DNA of 64,000 bases from positions 2,263 to 66,262 of the forward strand of contig DEWY01000011.1 in the NCBI GenBank assembly GCA_002363865.1, written 5' to 3'. Of the stretch, positions 41,870-50,742 are shown in pieces. Numbering within the stretch: position 1 is the stretch's first letter; each line of letters begins with the position of its first letter. The notes beneath the pieces were generated by a model. The model saw only the letters and a list, made by a program, of their open reading frames with translations. It made no database searches and was not told the origin of the DNA. The translations under genes were made by a program, and so were the position numbers. The DNA is from Caulobacteraceae bacterium UBA3198 (lineage in GTDB: Bacteria; Pseudomonadota; Alphaproteobacteria; Caulobacterales; Caulobacteraceae).

Positions 41870-44578
41870 CTAGAAGTTGGCGCGGACGCCGAACAGATAC
41901 TTACGGCCGAAGCTCTCCACTTCGTACGGGCGGTTTTCGACCCCCCGATAGCGGATACCCTTCTCATCAGTCAGGTTGTTAGCGTCCATGAAGAGCGCCA
42001 CATAGTCATTGATCTGATAACGCGCCGAGAAGTCCAGACGAGTGGTCTCGTCCCAGTAGAGGTTCGAGTTCGCAGCTGAACCCGAGGGGAAGACCTCGTC
42101 CAGCCAGTCGGTGCGGTGCTGGTAGGAAATACGGGTCGAGAGGCCGTACTTCTCATAGAACAGGGTCGCGCCCGTGATTCGGTCCGACGTGCCAGGGAAC
42201 TCCACCGTGGAGCCATCGGGCGTTTCAAACTCGCCCTTGGTGAAGGACAGGCTGCCCTGGAAGCCGAAGCCCGAGAGCCAACCGGGAAGGAACTCGAAGG
42301 GGTGGTAGTAGACGAACTCGACGCCCGAGAGCTGGCCGTCGTTTCCGTTCACGGCAGTGCTGTAGGTGTAGCCCGTGCGGTCCTGGCCACCGATGTCATA
42401 GCTGTCATCGGTGATCAGAGTGGTGGCGTCAAACAGCACATCCTTGACCTCGCGGTGATAGGCGTTGACCGCAAGCAGGGCGGCCGGCGCGAAGTACCAT
42501 TCAGCTGAGGCGTCGATGCCGTAGGCGGTCTCGGACTTCAGGGTCGGATTGCCGCCCGAGATGGTCTGGCTGACATCGTTGATCGAAACGGTGGCCCGCA
42601 TGTCGGTGAGGGACGGACGAGCCGCGCCGGAGATGAAGGCGGCGCGCAGTTTGATCGTGTCGGAGTAGTCGTAGTTATAGTGCAGGCTCGGGAAGATATT
42701 GGTGTCTTCGCTCGAGAAGGTCACCGGACTGCGCTGACCCGCGATGAGCGCGAAGCCATCGGTTTCGATTTCCGTGCGCTCGACCCGGGCGCCCGCGATC
42801 AGCGAGTGCCGGCCCCAGGCCCAACGGTTCTGCGCATAGCCTGCCAGAACACGTTCATCGACGGTGTTTTCAGCCCGTGGGTCCTTGCCATAGACGGCGA
42901 AGTTGCCGCCCTGGGCGTTGGCCGCACGCGCCGCGTCCATCACCTGCTGCTGAGCCGTGTACAGGGCCGGGTTGTGCATATAGGTGGCGGTGAAGCCGAA
43001 GTCGAAGTTGCTGTCCCACGGCACGGCGGAGACGAATTGCGTGTAGTCCCAGGGCACGCCCAGTTGCGCGGCGACGGTGCGCAGGGGGAAGCCAGAACGG
43101 TTGCCCGACACGACGGTGCCGTCTGGGCGAACCAGCGCCTCGACATTATTGACCTGGCTGCGGTCATCGAACTGGACGCCAGCGCTGAACCGAGAGTCGA
43201 CGCCGAAGCTGGTCCAATCGCGATCAATGTCAGCCTTGTAGGTCCAAGCTTCGGTCTCCAGCGAAGACGAGAACTCGCTCGCCCATTCTTCGTTGAAGGA
43301 GAACTGCGGCACACCCGTCAGACGACCGCCGCGGGTCGGCGCGCCCCCAGCACCAGCGATGGTGTCGTAGAAATTGTGCCGCGGCACGCCGCCAGGAATC
43401 GCATTCACGTCCACGGTCATGGAGGGAAGCAGAAGCGCGTCAGACGCGTTCCGCACAGCGCCAAGGCCCGAGGTCACCACATTGGCGCCGGTCAACGGGG
43501 TATTGGTGTTGAACTGCGTACGGGTGTTGGCGATGTTCCAGTCGAGTTCCCACCCGCCGAAATTATGCTCGCCGTGGAGGACCGTGAACCAGACGCCGTT
43601 CGAGTAGACGCCGTCTTCCCACGTCGCGTCCATGGGCACGCCAATCAGATCGGCGGTCTCAAAATTGCGCGTGATCTCTTGGAAGGCGCGATTGTACTGG
43701 AACCGGAACTGATTGCGCTCTTCAAAGTCGTTGAATTCGGTCTTCAGGTGGCTGAACGACAGGAAGTGATTGTCGTTCGGCGCGTATTCGATCTTGCCGG
43801 AGTAGGACTGCGTCTGACGGGTGATGATGTACTTGGTGATCCGGAGCTGCGTGATGCCTTGGGCGTCGTAGCGCGGCTCGGAATTGTCAGTGTGCTGCTC
43901 GAAGGAGTAGTGCGAGCCCGCCAGCATGACGCCCCAGACGCCATCACTCCAGGACACGCGGCCCGAATAGGACTTCGTGGGGCCTTCACCCATGTCGATC
44001 TGGCCGCCGCCAAGCTCGAAGGCGCCGTGCAGGCCAGGGTTCTCCACCGGCGAGAAGGTGGTGATGTTCACACGACCAGCCAGAGCCTCGGCGGGCATTT
44101 CCGGCAGGAGGGTCTTGTTCAGAATCAGTTCGTCAATCTGAACAGCCGGCACGGAGTCAAAGCGGAAGATCCGGTTCTCGGCGCCGAGGACGTTGATCCC
44201 GTCAAGGGCCACGCTGGTCCAGCGGGTGGGCGCGCCGCGGATCTGGATGTAGCGCTCCTGACCCTGGTCGCGCTGAACGCCGACGCCGGGCAGGCGGGCG
44301 AGCGCGCCGGCCGCGGTGGCGTCAGGGAAGCGGCCGATGGTGTCGGACGCGATGACGTTCACGATGTTGTCCGACGCCTTCTGGATGTCCAGCGAGGCTT
44401 CAATGGAGTCGCGGATCGGCGTGGCGGTGACCACGACTTCCGAGACCTCGGCGTCTTGCGCCAGGGCCGGCGCGGCGGCGGCGGCGAGGATAGGCAGAGA
44501 GGCCGAGACGGCCAGCAGAACGCGGCGTCGACGCGCGCCAGGCAGGCGCGCAGTGTGGCGCAGATGGTTGGATGACAT
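41870..44578 (-). CDS. TonB-dependent receptor, Caulobacter type
   Basis: 902-residue outer-membrane receptor. The signal peptide ends LAAAAAPALA-Q, and the TonB-box-like stretch is EVSEVVVTATPI. The plug domain (about 55-170: VIASDTIGRFPDATAAGALA and YIQIRGAPTRWTSVALDG) is of the TIGR01782 type common in Caulobacter. A 22-strand barrel follows, ending YLFGVRANF with the terminal Phe needed for assembly. Ligand unknown. It lies convergent to, and next to, the phosphonate cluster, so uptake of an organophosphorus compound is conceivable but not shown. Ribosome-binding site GGGGGA before the ATG. Confidence 0.93.
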   Translation of the reverse strand: MSSNHLRHTARLPGARRRRVLLAVSASLPILAAAAAPALAQDAEVSEVVVTATPIRDSIEASLDIQKASDNIVNVIASDTIGRFPDATAAGALARLPGVGVQRDQGQERYIQIRGAPTRWTSVALDGINVLGAENRIFRFDSVPAVQIDELILNKTLLPEMPAEALAGRVNITTFSPVENPGLHGAFELGGGQIDMGEGPTKSYSGRVSWSDGVWGVMLAGSHYSFEQHTDNSEPRYDAQGITQLRITKYIITRQTQSYSGKIEYAPNDNHFLSFSHLKTEFNDFEERNQFRFQYNRAFQEITRNFETADLIGVPMDATWEDGVYSNGVWFTVLHGEHNFGGWELDWNIANTRTQFNTNTPLTGANVVTSGLGAVRNASDALLLPSMTVDVNAIPGGVPRHNFYDTIAGAGGAPTRGGRLTGVPQFSFNEEWASEFSSSLETEAWTYKADIDRDWTSFGVDSRFSAGVQFDDRSQVNNVEALVRPDGTVVSGNRSGFPLRTVAAQLGVPWDYTQFVSAVPWDSNFDFGFTATYMHNPALYTAQQQVMDAARAANAQGGNFAVYGKDPRAENTVDERVLAGYAQNRWAWGRHSLIAGARVERTEIETDGFALIAGQRSPVTFSSEDTNIFPSLHYNYDYSDTIKLRAAFISGAARPSLTDMRATVSINDVSQTISGGNPTLKSETAYGIDASAEWYFAPAALLAVNAYHREVKDVLFDATTLITDDSYDIGGQDRTGYTYSTAVNGNDGQLSGVEFVYYHPFEFLPGWLSGFGFQGSLSFTKGEFETPDGSTVEFPGTSDRITGATLFYEKYGLSTRISYQHRTDWLDEVFPSGSAANSNLYWDETTRLDFSARYQINDYVALFMDANNLTDEKGIRYRGVENRPYEVESFGRKYLFGVRANF

Positions 44579-44704
44579 GGTCCGTCCCCCTTGTTGCTGT
44601 GATCAGCGGACGGGGGCCTCAACTAGGCCAGACGGGTGTCATCCATTCGTGTGTTTGGTGATGTCTCAGTGTTGAGGCCGAGACTTGTCGGTTAGACAGG
44701 CGGC

Positions 44705-44741
44705 GTCGGCGCACTCATCCCGAGGGGACAAGTGCGCCGAC
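44705..44741 (-). terminator. Strong hairpin after wrbA
   Basis: GTCGGCGCACT / AGTGCGCCGAC, an 11-base perfect stem with a further CCC/GGG pairing in the 15-base loop, begins five bases after the wrbA stop. It lacks a T-run but separates wrbA from the receptor gene that follows on the same strand. Confidence 0.55.
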
Positions 44742-44745
44742 CAAC

Positions 44746-45345
44746 CTAGCCGTGCAGCTTCTTGGCGACTTCTGCGACGCGGCGGCCCTGATAGCGGGCG
44801 CCGTCCAGTTCGGTCTGGCTGGGCTGGCGCGAGCCGTCGCCGCCGGTGATGGTGGTCGCGCCATAAGGGCTGCCGCCGGTCACCTCGTCCAGGCGCATCT
44901 GGGCCTGATAGCCATAGTCCATCCCGACCACCACCAGGCCAAAGTGCATCAGGTTGGTGATCAGCGAGAAGAGCGTGGTCTCCTGACCGCCGTGCTGGGT
45001 GGCCGTAGCGGTGAAGGCGCCGCCGACCTTGCCGTTCAGGGCGCCGCTGGCCCACAGGCCGCCGGCCTGGTCCAGGAAGTTGGCCATCTGCGAGGCCATG
45101 CGGCCAAAGCGGGTGCCGACCCCGATGATGATGGCGTCGTACTCCGCCAGATCCTGGATGGAGGCCACCGGGGCCTCCTGGTCCAGCTTGTAGTGGGCGG
45201 CCTTGGCGACCTCTTCGGGCACCAGGTCGGGGACCCGCTTGATGTCCACCTGGGCGCCGGCTTCCCGGGCGCCTTCGGCCACGGCCTTGGCCATGGTTTC
45301 GATATGGCCATAGGCCGAATAGTAGAGGACCAGAACCTTGGTCAT
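44746..45345 (-). CDS. wrbA: NAD(P)H:quinone oxidoreductase WrbA
   Basis: 199-residue flavodoxin-like enzyme that reduces quinones by two electrons with FMN. FMN-binding loop VLYYSAYGHIETMAKAV at the start, then GVGTRFGRMASQMANFLDQ, ATATQHGGQETTL and SPYGATTITGGDGSRQPS, which together are diagnostic of WrbA. It follows the pirin gene (45 bases) on the same strand, so the LysR-controlled operon is probably pirin-wrbA. Both fit a quinone/flavonoid or oxidative-stress response. Confidence 0.95.
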   Translation of the reverse strand: MTKVLVLYYSAYGHIETMAKAVAEGAREAGAQVDIKRVPDLVPEEVAKAAHYKLDQEAPVASIQDLAEYDAIIIGVGTRFGRMASQMANFLDQAGGLWASGALNGKVGGAFTATATQHGGQETTLFSLITNLMHFGLVVVGMDYGYQAQMRLDEVTGGSPYGATTITGGDGSRQPSQTELDGARYQGRRVAEVAKKLHG

Positions 45346-45389
45346 GAGGGGCTCCTGCAGCTTGAGTATTGAGGGGAGGGGACGCGGCC

Positions 45390-46088
45390 CTAAGCCGCGT
45401 CCACCAGGACGAGTTCGGAATCTTCCAGGGCGGTGATGGTCAGGGACGTCTCGCCGGTGATGGCGGCGCCGTCCCGGGCCTCCAGGGTCACGCCGTTGAC
45501 CTCCACCCGCCCCTTGGCCGGCACCAGATAGGCGTGGCGCGCGGCGTCCAGGACGTGTTCGGTGCGCTCACCCGCCTTCAAGCTCGCGCCCAGAACGCGG
45601 GCCGGGGTGCGGATCGGCAGGGCGTCTTCGTCGTCCTCAAACCCGCTGGCCAGGGTCACGAACCGCCCGGATCGATCGCCCTTGGGAAAGGGCTTTGCGC
45701 CCCAGGCCGGCGCGCCGCCGGTGCGGGCCGGCTCGATCCAGATCTGGAAGATGCGGGTGGTGTCGGTCTCCAGATTGTATTCCGCGTGACGGATGCCGGA
45801 GCCGGCGCTCATCACCTGGACGTCGCCAGCCTCGGTGCGGCCCTTGTTGCCCAGGCTGTCCTGGTGGGTGATGGCCCCGTCCCGGACATAGGTGATGATC
45901 TCCATGTCGGCGTGGGGGTGGGGCGGGAAGCCTGAATTCGGGGCGATCTCGTCGTCGTTCCAGACCCGGATCGGTCCCCAGCCCATGCGCTTGGGATCGT
46001 AGTAGTTGGCGAAGGAGAAGTGGTGCTTGGCCTTCAGCCAACCGTGGTCGGCGCCGCCCAGTCCGTCAAAACCTCTGCGTTCGATCAT
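45390..46088 (-). CDS. Pirin-family protein (quercetinase-like bicupin)
   Basis: 232-residue bicupin of the YhhW/pirin family; some members open flavonols such as quercetin. Metal ligands appear in the first cupin as FPPHPHADMEIITY (two His, one Glu) and in SGIRHAEYN (His). The start MIERRGFDGLGGADHGWLK (46088) is the family N-terminus and has GGAGG eight bases upstream; the open frame extends 15 codons further without similarity. Divergent from a LysR-type regulator across a dyad operator, and followed by wrbA. Confidence 0.92.
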   Translation of the reverse strand: MIERRGFDGLGGADHGWLKAKHHFSFANYYDPKRMGWGPIRVWNDDEIAPNSGFPPHPHADMEIITYVRDGAITHQDSLGNKGRTEAGDVQVMSAGSGIRHAEYNLETDTTRIFQIWIEPARTGGAPAWGAKPFPKGDRSGRFVTLASGFEDDEDALPIRTPARVLGASLKAGERTEHVLDAARHAYLVPAKGRVEVNGVTLEARDGAAITGETSLTITALEDSELVLVDAA

Positions 46089-46161
46089 CTCGAAAACCTC
46101 CGCGCCCATCGGGGCGCTCTTGCTTGAGGCCAAGATAGGGGGGATGATCGAGACATAAATA

Positions 46162-46185
46162 GAAACTATCGAAAGATACCGTTTC
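46162..46185. promoter_or_regulatory. Dyad operator between pirin and the LysR-type regulator
   Basis: GAAAC-TATC-GAAA-GATA-CC-GTTTC combines an inner TATC/GATA and an outer GAAAC/GTTTC inverted repeat. It lies four bases before the regulator start codon and 74 bases before the pirin start, in the AT-rich centre of the divergent region. This is the usual place for a LysR-type regulator to repress itself and activate the divergent gene. Confidence 0.6.
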
Positions 46186-46189
46186 CGAC

Positions 46190-47128
46190 ATGAGCCGATT
46201 GCCGGATCTCGAGGCCATGGCGATCTTCGCCAAGGTGGTGGAGCTGAAGTCCTTTTCGGCCGCCGCCGACGAGCTGAAGCTCTCCAAGGCTACCGTGTCC
46301 AAGGCGGTGACGCGCCTGGAGGCGCGGCTGGGCGCGCGGTTGTTCAATCGCACCTCCAGGCGTCTGGCCCTCACTGAAGCCGGGCTCAAACTGGCCGAGC
46401 CGGCCGCCCGCCTGCTGGCGGCGGGCGAGGCCGCCGAGGATGGCGTCCTGGCCCAGTCGACTCAGCCGCGGGGACTGGTGCGCCTGGCCTCGCCCATGTC
46501 CTTCGGTCTGCTGGAGGTGGCGCCCCTGCTGCCGGACTTCCTCGCCGCCTATCCGGAAGTGTCGGTGGACCTGCATATGAGCGATGAGGCGATCGATCTG
46601 GTCGGCATGGGGTTCGACATGGCCTTGCGGATCGCCGCCCTGCCGGATTCCTCCCTGGTGGCCCGGCGGATCGGGGCGGTGACGCGCCGCGTGGTGGCGT
46701 CTCCCGCCTACCTCGCCGCCCACGGGCGGCCGACCCACCCGGCGCACCTGGCTGAGCACGCCTGCCTGGGCTACGCCTACCTGCCGACGCCGGAGACCTG
46801 GCGGTTCGTCAATGCTGCGGGCGAAGAGGCCTCCGTACGCCCGGCCGGACCGCTCCGCGCCAACAACGCCGAGGCCTTGCTGCCGGCCCTGGAGGCGGGC
46901 CTGGGCCTGGCGCTTCAACCGGACTTCATTGTAGGGGAGGCTCTGGCCGCCGGACGTCTGCAGGCGGTGCTCTCAGGCTGGAGCCCGCCGCTGGTGGCGC
47001 TCCATCTGGTCATGCCGCCAGGGGGTCCGCGGCCTGCCCGCGTCGACGTCCTCGCCCAGTTTCTGGTCCGTCGCCTCTCAGAGCGCTGCGCAGGACGTGG
47101 TGTGACCTCGACAGAGGCGTCCGGCTGA
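46190..47128 (+). CDS. LysR-family transcriptional regulator
   Basis: 312 residues. Winged helix-turn-helix at the N-terminus (MAIFAKVVELKSFSAAADEL, LSKATVSKAVTRLEARLGAR, LFNRTSRRLALTEAG), then a periplasmic-binding-protein-like effector domain from about residue 90 (GLVRLASPMSFGLLEVAPLL). It most resembles the AaeR/DmlR branch whose members often sit next to pirin or quinone reductase genes and respond to aromatic compounds. It probably controls the divergent pirin-wrbA genes. The patatin gene begins 14 bases downstream and may be co-transcribed. Confidence 0.92.
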   Translation: MSRLPDLEAMAIFAKVVELKSFSAAADELKLSKATVSKAVTRLEARLGARLFNRTSRRLALTEAGLKLAEPAARLLAAGEAAEDGVLAQSTQPRGLVRLASPMSFGLLEVAPLLPDFLAAYPEVSVDLHMSDEAIDLVGMGFDMALRIAALPDSSLVARRIGAVTRRVVASPAYLAAHGRPTHPAHLAEHACLGYAYLPTPETWRFVNAAGEEASVRPAGPLRANNAEALLPALEAGLGLALQPDFIVGEALAAGRLQAVLSGWSPPLVALHLVMPPGGPRPARVDVLAQFLVRRLSERCAGRGVTSTEASG

Positions 47129-47142
47129 GTCACTGGAGTCCC

Positions 47143-48342
47143 ATGTGGATGCGCACGAGCTTCAAGGCCCCTGGCGGCCGGCTGATCGCCGCCCTCTCTG
47201 TCGCCCTGTCGCTAGCGGTCGCCGGCTGCGGCTCGATCTCACGCCCCGACGCTGGCCTGGTGGGCCTGGCCGTCGCCCAAGGGGCGTCCCCCCTCGATCC
47301 CTTCCGCTTCGCCGCCAATGACGAGGCGGCGGGCGAGGCCTTTCTGAGCGCCTGGGAGATTGAGCGCCAGGCCCGCGGCGCCCGCAGCATCACCGCCTTG
47401 GCGGTTTCAGGCGGCGGGGCCAACGGGGCCTATGGCGCCGGCGTGTTGGTGGGCTGGACCAGGACGGGGGACCGCCCGGTGTTTGACCTGGTGACGGGGG
47501 TCAGCACCGGCGCGCTGATCTCGCCCTTCGCCTTTCTCGGTTCGGCCTGGGACGATCGGCTTGCCGAGGCCTATCGGGACGAGGACGTCTCGCGCCTGGC
47601 GTCCGGCGGCTGGGGGCTGATCGCCCGACCCAGTCTGTACAGCGACCGCTCGCTTCGGGCGTTGGTTGGCAAGTATGTGGATGCGCAGCTTCTGCAGGCC
47701 ATCGCCGCCGAACATCAGGCGGGGCGCCGGCTGCTGGTGGCCACCACGAACCTGGACGCGCAGGCCACCGTGCTCTGGGACATGGGCGCCATCGCGCTGT
47801 CGGGTCAGGCGCCGGGACAGTCTGAGGCGGCAGTGGCGCTGTTTCGCAATGTCCTGGTGGCGTCCGCCAGTATTCCTGGGGTCTTTCCACCGGTGATGAT
47901 GGGCCGCGAGGGCGATCTCCTCCCCGCCGAAATGCATGTGGACGGCGGGGTCAGCACGCCCTTTGTCCTGGCGCCGTCCAGTCTCACCTTCTGGACGCCC
48001 GAGGAGGTCATGCGGCCAGGCGACCTCTATGTGATCATCAATGGCGAGATCGAGCCGCGTCTGGCCCTGACGCGGGGGGCGACGCTTCCAATCCTGATGC
48101 GCAGCTTCGACACCCTGTCCAAATCCGATCTGCGCGCGCATCTGATCGCCGCGGTGGCCTTCGCCAGCCGCAACGACGCGCGGCTCCGCTACGCCGCCAT
48201 CCCCACCGAACTTGGGGCCGACAGCCTGGCCTTCGAGGCCGCGGCGATGCGCCGTCTGTTCGAGACCGGCGAGACCGCCGGCGCCTCTGGAACAGCGTTT
48301 TCGGAGGTCATGCCCGAGGCGTGGACCCGCCCCGAACCCTAG
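47143..48342 (+). CDS. Patatin-like phospholipase lipoprotein
   Basis: 399-residue lipoprotein: signal peptide with lipobox AVAGC (Cys29). The patatin domain (about residues 85-290) has the oxyanion loop SGGGANGAYGAGVL, the nucleophile elbow GVSTGAL (Gly-x-Ser-x-Gly) and the catalytic Asp in HVDGGVSTPF, so the Ser-Asp dyad is complete. It should act on phospholipids or lipids at the envelope. The gene converges on the bactofilin gene, four bases apart. Confidence 0.92.
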   Translation: MWMRTSFKAPGGRLIAALSVALSLAVAGCGSISRPDAGLVGLAVAQGASPLDPFRFAANDEAAGEAFLSAWEIERQARGARSITALAVSGGGANGAYGAGVLVGWTRTGDRPVFDLVTGVSTGALISPFAFLGSAWDDRLAEAYRDEDVSRLASGGWGLIARPSLYSDRSLRALVGKYVDAQLLQAIAAEHQAGRRLLVATTNLDAQATVLWDMGAIALSGQAPGQSEAAVALFRNVLVASASIPGVFPPVMMGREGDLLPAEMHVDGGVSTPFVLAPSSLTFWTPEEVMRPGDLYVIINGEIEPRLALTRGATLPILMRSFDTLSKSDLRAHLIAAVAFASRNDARLRYAAIPTELGADSLAFEAAAMRRLFETGETAGASGTAFSEVMPEAWTRPEP

Positions 48343-48346
48343 ATCC

Positions 48347-48814
48347 TCAGGCGGCGCTCGAGACCGCCGGGGCGGACGGGATCGCGGCCGGCGCGTCGGA
48401 CTCAGGTTTCGGCAGCCGCACGCTGCGGCCTTCGAAGACTGCGCCAGTCTCCATGGCCAGCTGCTCGTGGGCGATGTCGCCTTCAACCCGGGCTGTGCCA
48501 TAGAGGCGCACCTGCCGCGCCTTCATCGGGCCCTTCACATGGCCGCGGATCTCGGCGACCACGGCGACGACCGAGCCCTCGATCCGGCCCTGGGGGCCGA
48601 GGCTGAGCTTGCCGACGCGCACGTCGCCGCGCACCAATCCGTCGATCTGAACCTCCGCCTCACCGGCCACATTACCTTGAATGCAAAGGCCCGGACCGAT
48701 CAGCGAGGGCGCCTTGGGCTTGGCCGGGGTGGCGGCGGTCGACGGCGCATTGCGGTTCAGGGGCGTCTCCTCAGCCTGGGGGCGAGGGGGGGTCTTGTTG
48801 GCTTTCTCGAACAT
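48347..48814 (-). CDS. Bactofilin
   Basis: 155-residue polymer-forming cytoskeletal protein. The central beta-helical core (about residues 38-120: LIGPGLCIQGNVAGEAEVQI, GLVRGDVRVGKLSLGPQGRI, AEIRGHVKGPMKARQVRLYG) is the bactofilin fold. The N- and C-terminal tails are Pro/Ala/Thr-rich and disordered. There is no transmembrane segment, but the N-terminus could be a membrane-binding peptide. Caulobacter bactofilins organise cell-wall synthesis at the stalk base; a similar shape-related role is inferred. Gene stands alone. Confidence 0.9.
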   Translation of the reverse strand: MFEKANKTPPRPQAEETPLNRNAPSTAATPAKPKAPSLIGPGLCIQGNVAGEAEVQIDGLVRGDVRVGKLSLGPQGRIEGSVVAVVAEIRGHVKGPMKARQVRLYGTARVEGDIAHEQLAMETGAVFEGRSVRLPKPESDAPAAIPSAPAVSSAA

Positions 48815-48876
48815 GGCGGCGTCCCTTCTCGGTACGGTTTGGACCGATCACTGCAAGCCCGGGGCCGCGGTGAAGC

Positions 48877-50742
48877 TCAAGACCGCGCCATCGCCCCGCG
48901 CACCAGCCTGGCATAGAGGCGCTCCTCAACGCCCTTGGGGTGGTCCAGGCCCAGCCGCTTCAGCGCCAGCTGCGTCCGCTCGTCGGGCCGACCGGCGGTC
49001 ACCCCGCGCAGCGCCAGGGCGGCGATGTCGGTCTTCGACGCGGCCGCGGCCTTGATCTGCTGCAGCGCCGGCGCCAGGGCCTGCTCCACCTCGGTCATCT
49101 CGGTCCCGAAGGGGAAGGTGGGCAGATCTCCCGCCGCGCGAAAGGGCTCCAGGCGGTCAGCCAAGACCGGGGCCGTGTTGTCGGCGGCGAAGCCGGCGAT
49201 CTGATGGCTGGCTGACAGCTTGCCCGCTGCCTTGGCCTGCCCCGCCAGGTCTTCGTGGAATGCGGCGTCGGCCACCTCCAGCATGCGGGCGATCACCTCA
49301 GCATCACGGGCCCCGCGCAGATCGGCGACGCCATATTCGGTCACCACCATGTCGCGCAGATGCCGGGGAATGGTGGTGTGGCCATAGGACCAACGGATGT
49401 TGGACTCTCGCCCGTCGCTGGCCTGTCGGCTGGCCGGCAGGGTCATGATCGACCGGGCGTCGGGCAGGGCGAAGGCCTGGGCGACGAAATTGTACTGGCC
49501 GCCGACCCCGCTCACCACCCGGCCGTCCTCCAGCGCGTCGGAGGCCACAGCGCCGAGCAGGGTGGCGATCATGGCGTTGTTGACGAAGCGGGCGCCCTTG
49601 CGATCGGCCACCCGCTTGTCGAAGTCCGCGCCGTGCAGCTCGTTGACGAAGCCCACGTCGGTCATGCGGAACTTGGCGCGTTCCTCCAGGGGCATGTCGC
49701 GCAGGGCGGCGTAGAAGTCCCGCGGCGCCAGGAAGAAGGCCGCATCGAGCACGGCGCCGTCCACCTCGCGCTTCAGAACCCCGGCGCTGTAGAGCTCCAG
49801 AAAGGCGTCCACGAACATCTCGGTCGCGGCGTAGAGCCCCTCATCGAAGGGCTGGGTGTGCCGCTCAAGACGATCATCAGGCGGGGTCAGAGCTTTCAAG
49901 ATCGCGGCGAAGCGTGTCGGCCTGCGGTGACGCAGGATCAGGGCGTGAGCCACCGCATGCCCCATGGAGCCGATGCCGATCTCAAGCGTGCCGCCGTCGG
50001 GGATCAGGCTGGCGACGTGGAAACCCATGGCGTAGTGGGTCTGGCTGACCGGCTGTTTGGGCGGGCCGGGCAGGGGAAACTCCACCTCCGGGCTCTCCAG
50101 CATCATGGCGAAGGCGTCAGGCTCCAGCTCTCCGGGGCCTGGCATGTAGGGCAGCTCGGAATTGACCTGGCCCACGAGGATGAGGTCGGTCCGCCCTTCG
50201 GCCTTGGCCCTCAACAGTTCCAAGGTCAGGTCGGTGTTGCAGGACAGGCTGTAGCGCTCGGCGCCGTCCGGCTCGCCCTTGGCCACCAGCTGGGCGACCA
50301 CATTGCATCCGCGCTCCAGGATGTAGCGGCTGGCATGGGTGTAGTTGGCGCTGATGTAGTTCTGCTGCACCTCGGGATCGTTCAGCCACATGCCGGCCTG
50401 CAGGAAGAACTCGTCCACCTCAATGTTGGGCGGCAGTCCGCCCCGGCGCTGGGCCTGGGCGTAGGCGAGCTCGGGATAGCCCCCCAGGGTCCGCTCCAGG
50501 ATCGGCCCCATGAAGCGCTTCTCCAGCAGGCTGCCGGGCTCCGGCGGCGTCAGGGTCAGCGCGGTGAAGATGCGCAACGAGATCGAGCGGTCGGTAGCGG
50601 CCCGGGCATAGAGGGCGTTGGCGATGTGGTTGGCCTTGCCCAGGCCAAGCGGCAGGCCCAGCACCACCTTGCCATCCAGCCGTTCGATGATGGCCTTGGC
50701 CACGGCGTCGGCCTGGCTCATCCGCAGCATCGCTGTACTCAC
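48877..50742 (-). CDS. Acetyl-CoA hydrolase/transferase-family protein
   Basis: 621-residue CoA-transferase-fold protein, longer than the usual 430-500. The C-terminal acetyl-CoA hydrolase domain contains VSGVGGQYNFVAQA, the GG-Q motif of the family, and VVTEYGVADLRG. The N-terminal part has LGLPLGLGKANHIANALY. GIGSMGHAVAHAL in the middle is the Gly-rich segment before the catalytic Glu region. It would move CoA between acyl groups or release acyl-CoA formed in beta-oxidation. Start GTG at 50742 overlaps the fadJ stop; an ATG four codons later is the alternative. Last gene of the fad operon. Confidence 0.85.
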   Translation of the reverse strand: MSTAMLRMSQADAVAKAIIERLDGKVVLGLPLGLGKANHIANALYARAATDRSISLRIFTALTLTPPEPGSLLEKRFMGPILERTLGGYPELAYAQAQRRGGLPPNIEVDEFFLQAGMWLNDPEVQQNYISANYTHASRYILERGCNVVAQLVAKGEPDGAERYSLSCNTDLTLELLRAKAEGRTDLILVGQVNSELPYMPGPGELEPDAFAMMLESPEVEFPLPGPPKQPVSQTHYAMGFHVASLIPDGGTLEIGIGSMGHAVAHALILRHRRPTRFAAILKALTPPDDRLERHTQPFDEGLYAATEMFVDAFLELYSAGVLKREVDGAVLDAAFFLAPRDFYAALRDMPLEERAKFRMTDVGFVNELHGADFDKRVADRKGARFVNNAMIATLLGAVASDALEDGRVVSGVGGQYNFVAQAFALPDARSIMTLPASRQASDGRESNIRWSYGHTTIPRHLRDMVVTEYGVADLRGARDAEVIARMLEVADAAFHEDLAGQAKAAGKLSASHQIAGFAADNTAPVLADRLEPFRAAGDLPTFPFGTEMTEVEQALAPALQQIKAAAASKTDIAALALRGVTAGRPDERTQLALKRLGLDHPKGVEERLYARLVRGAMARS

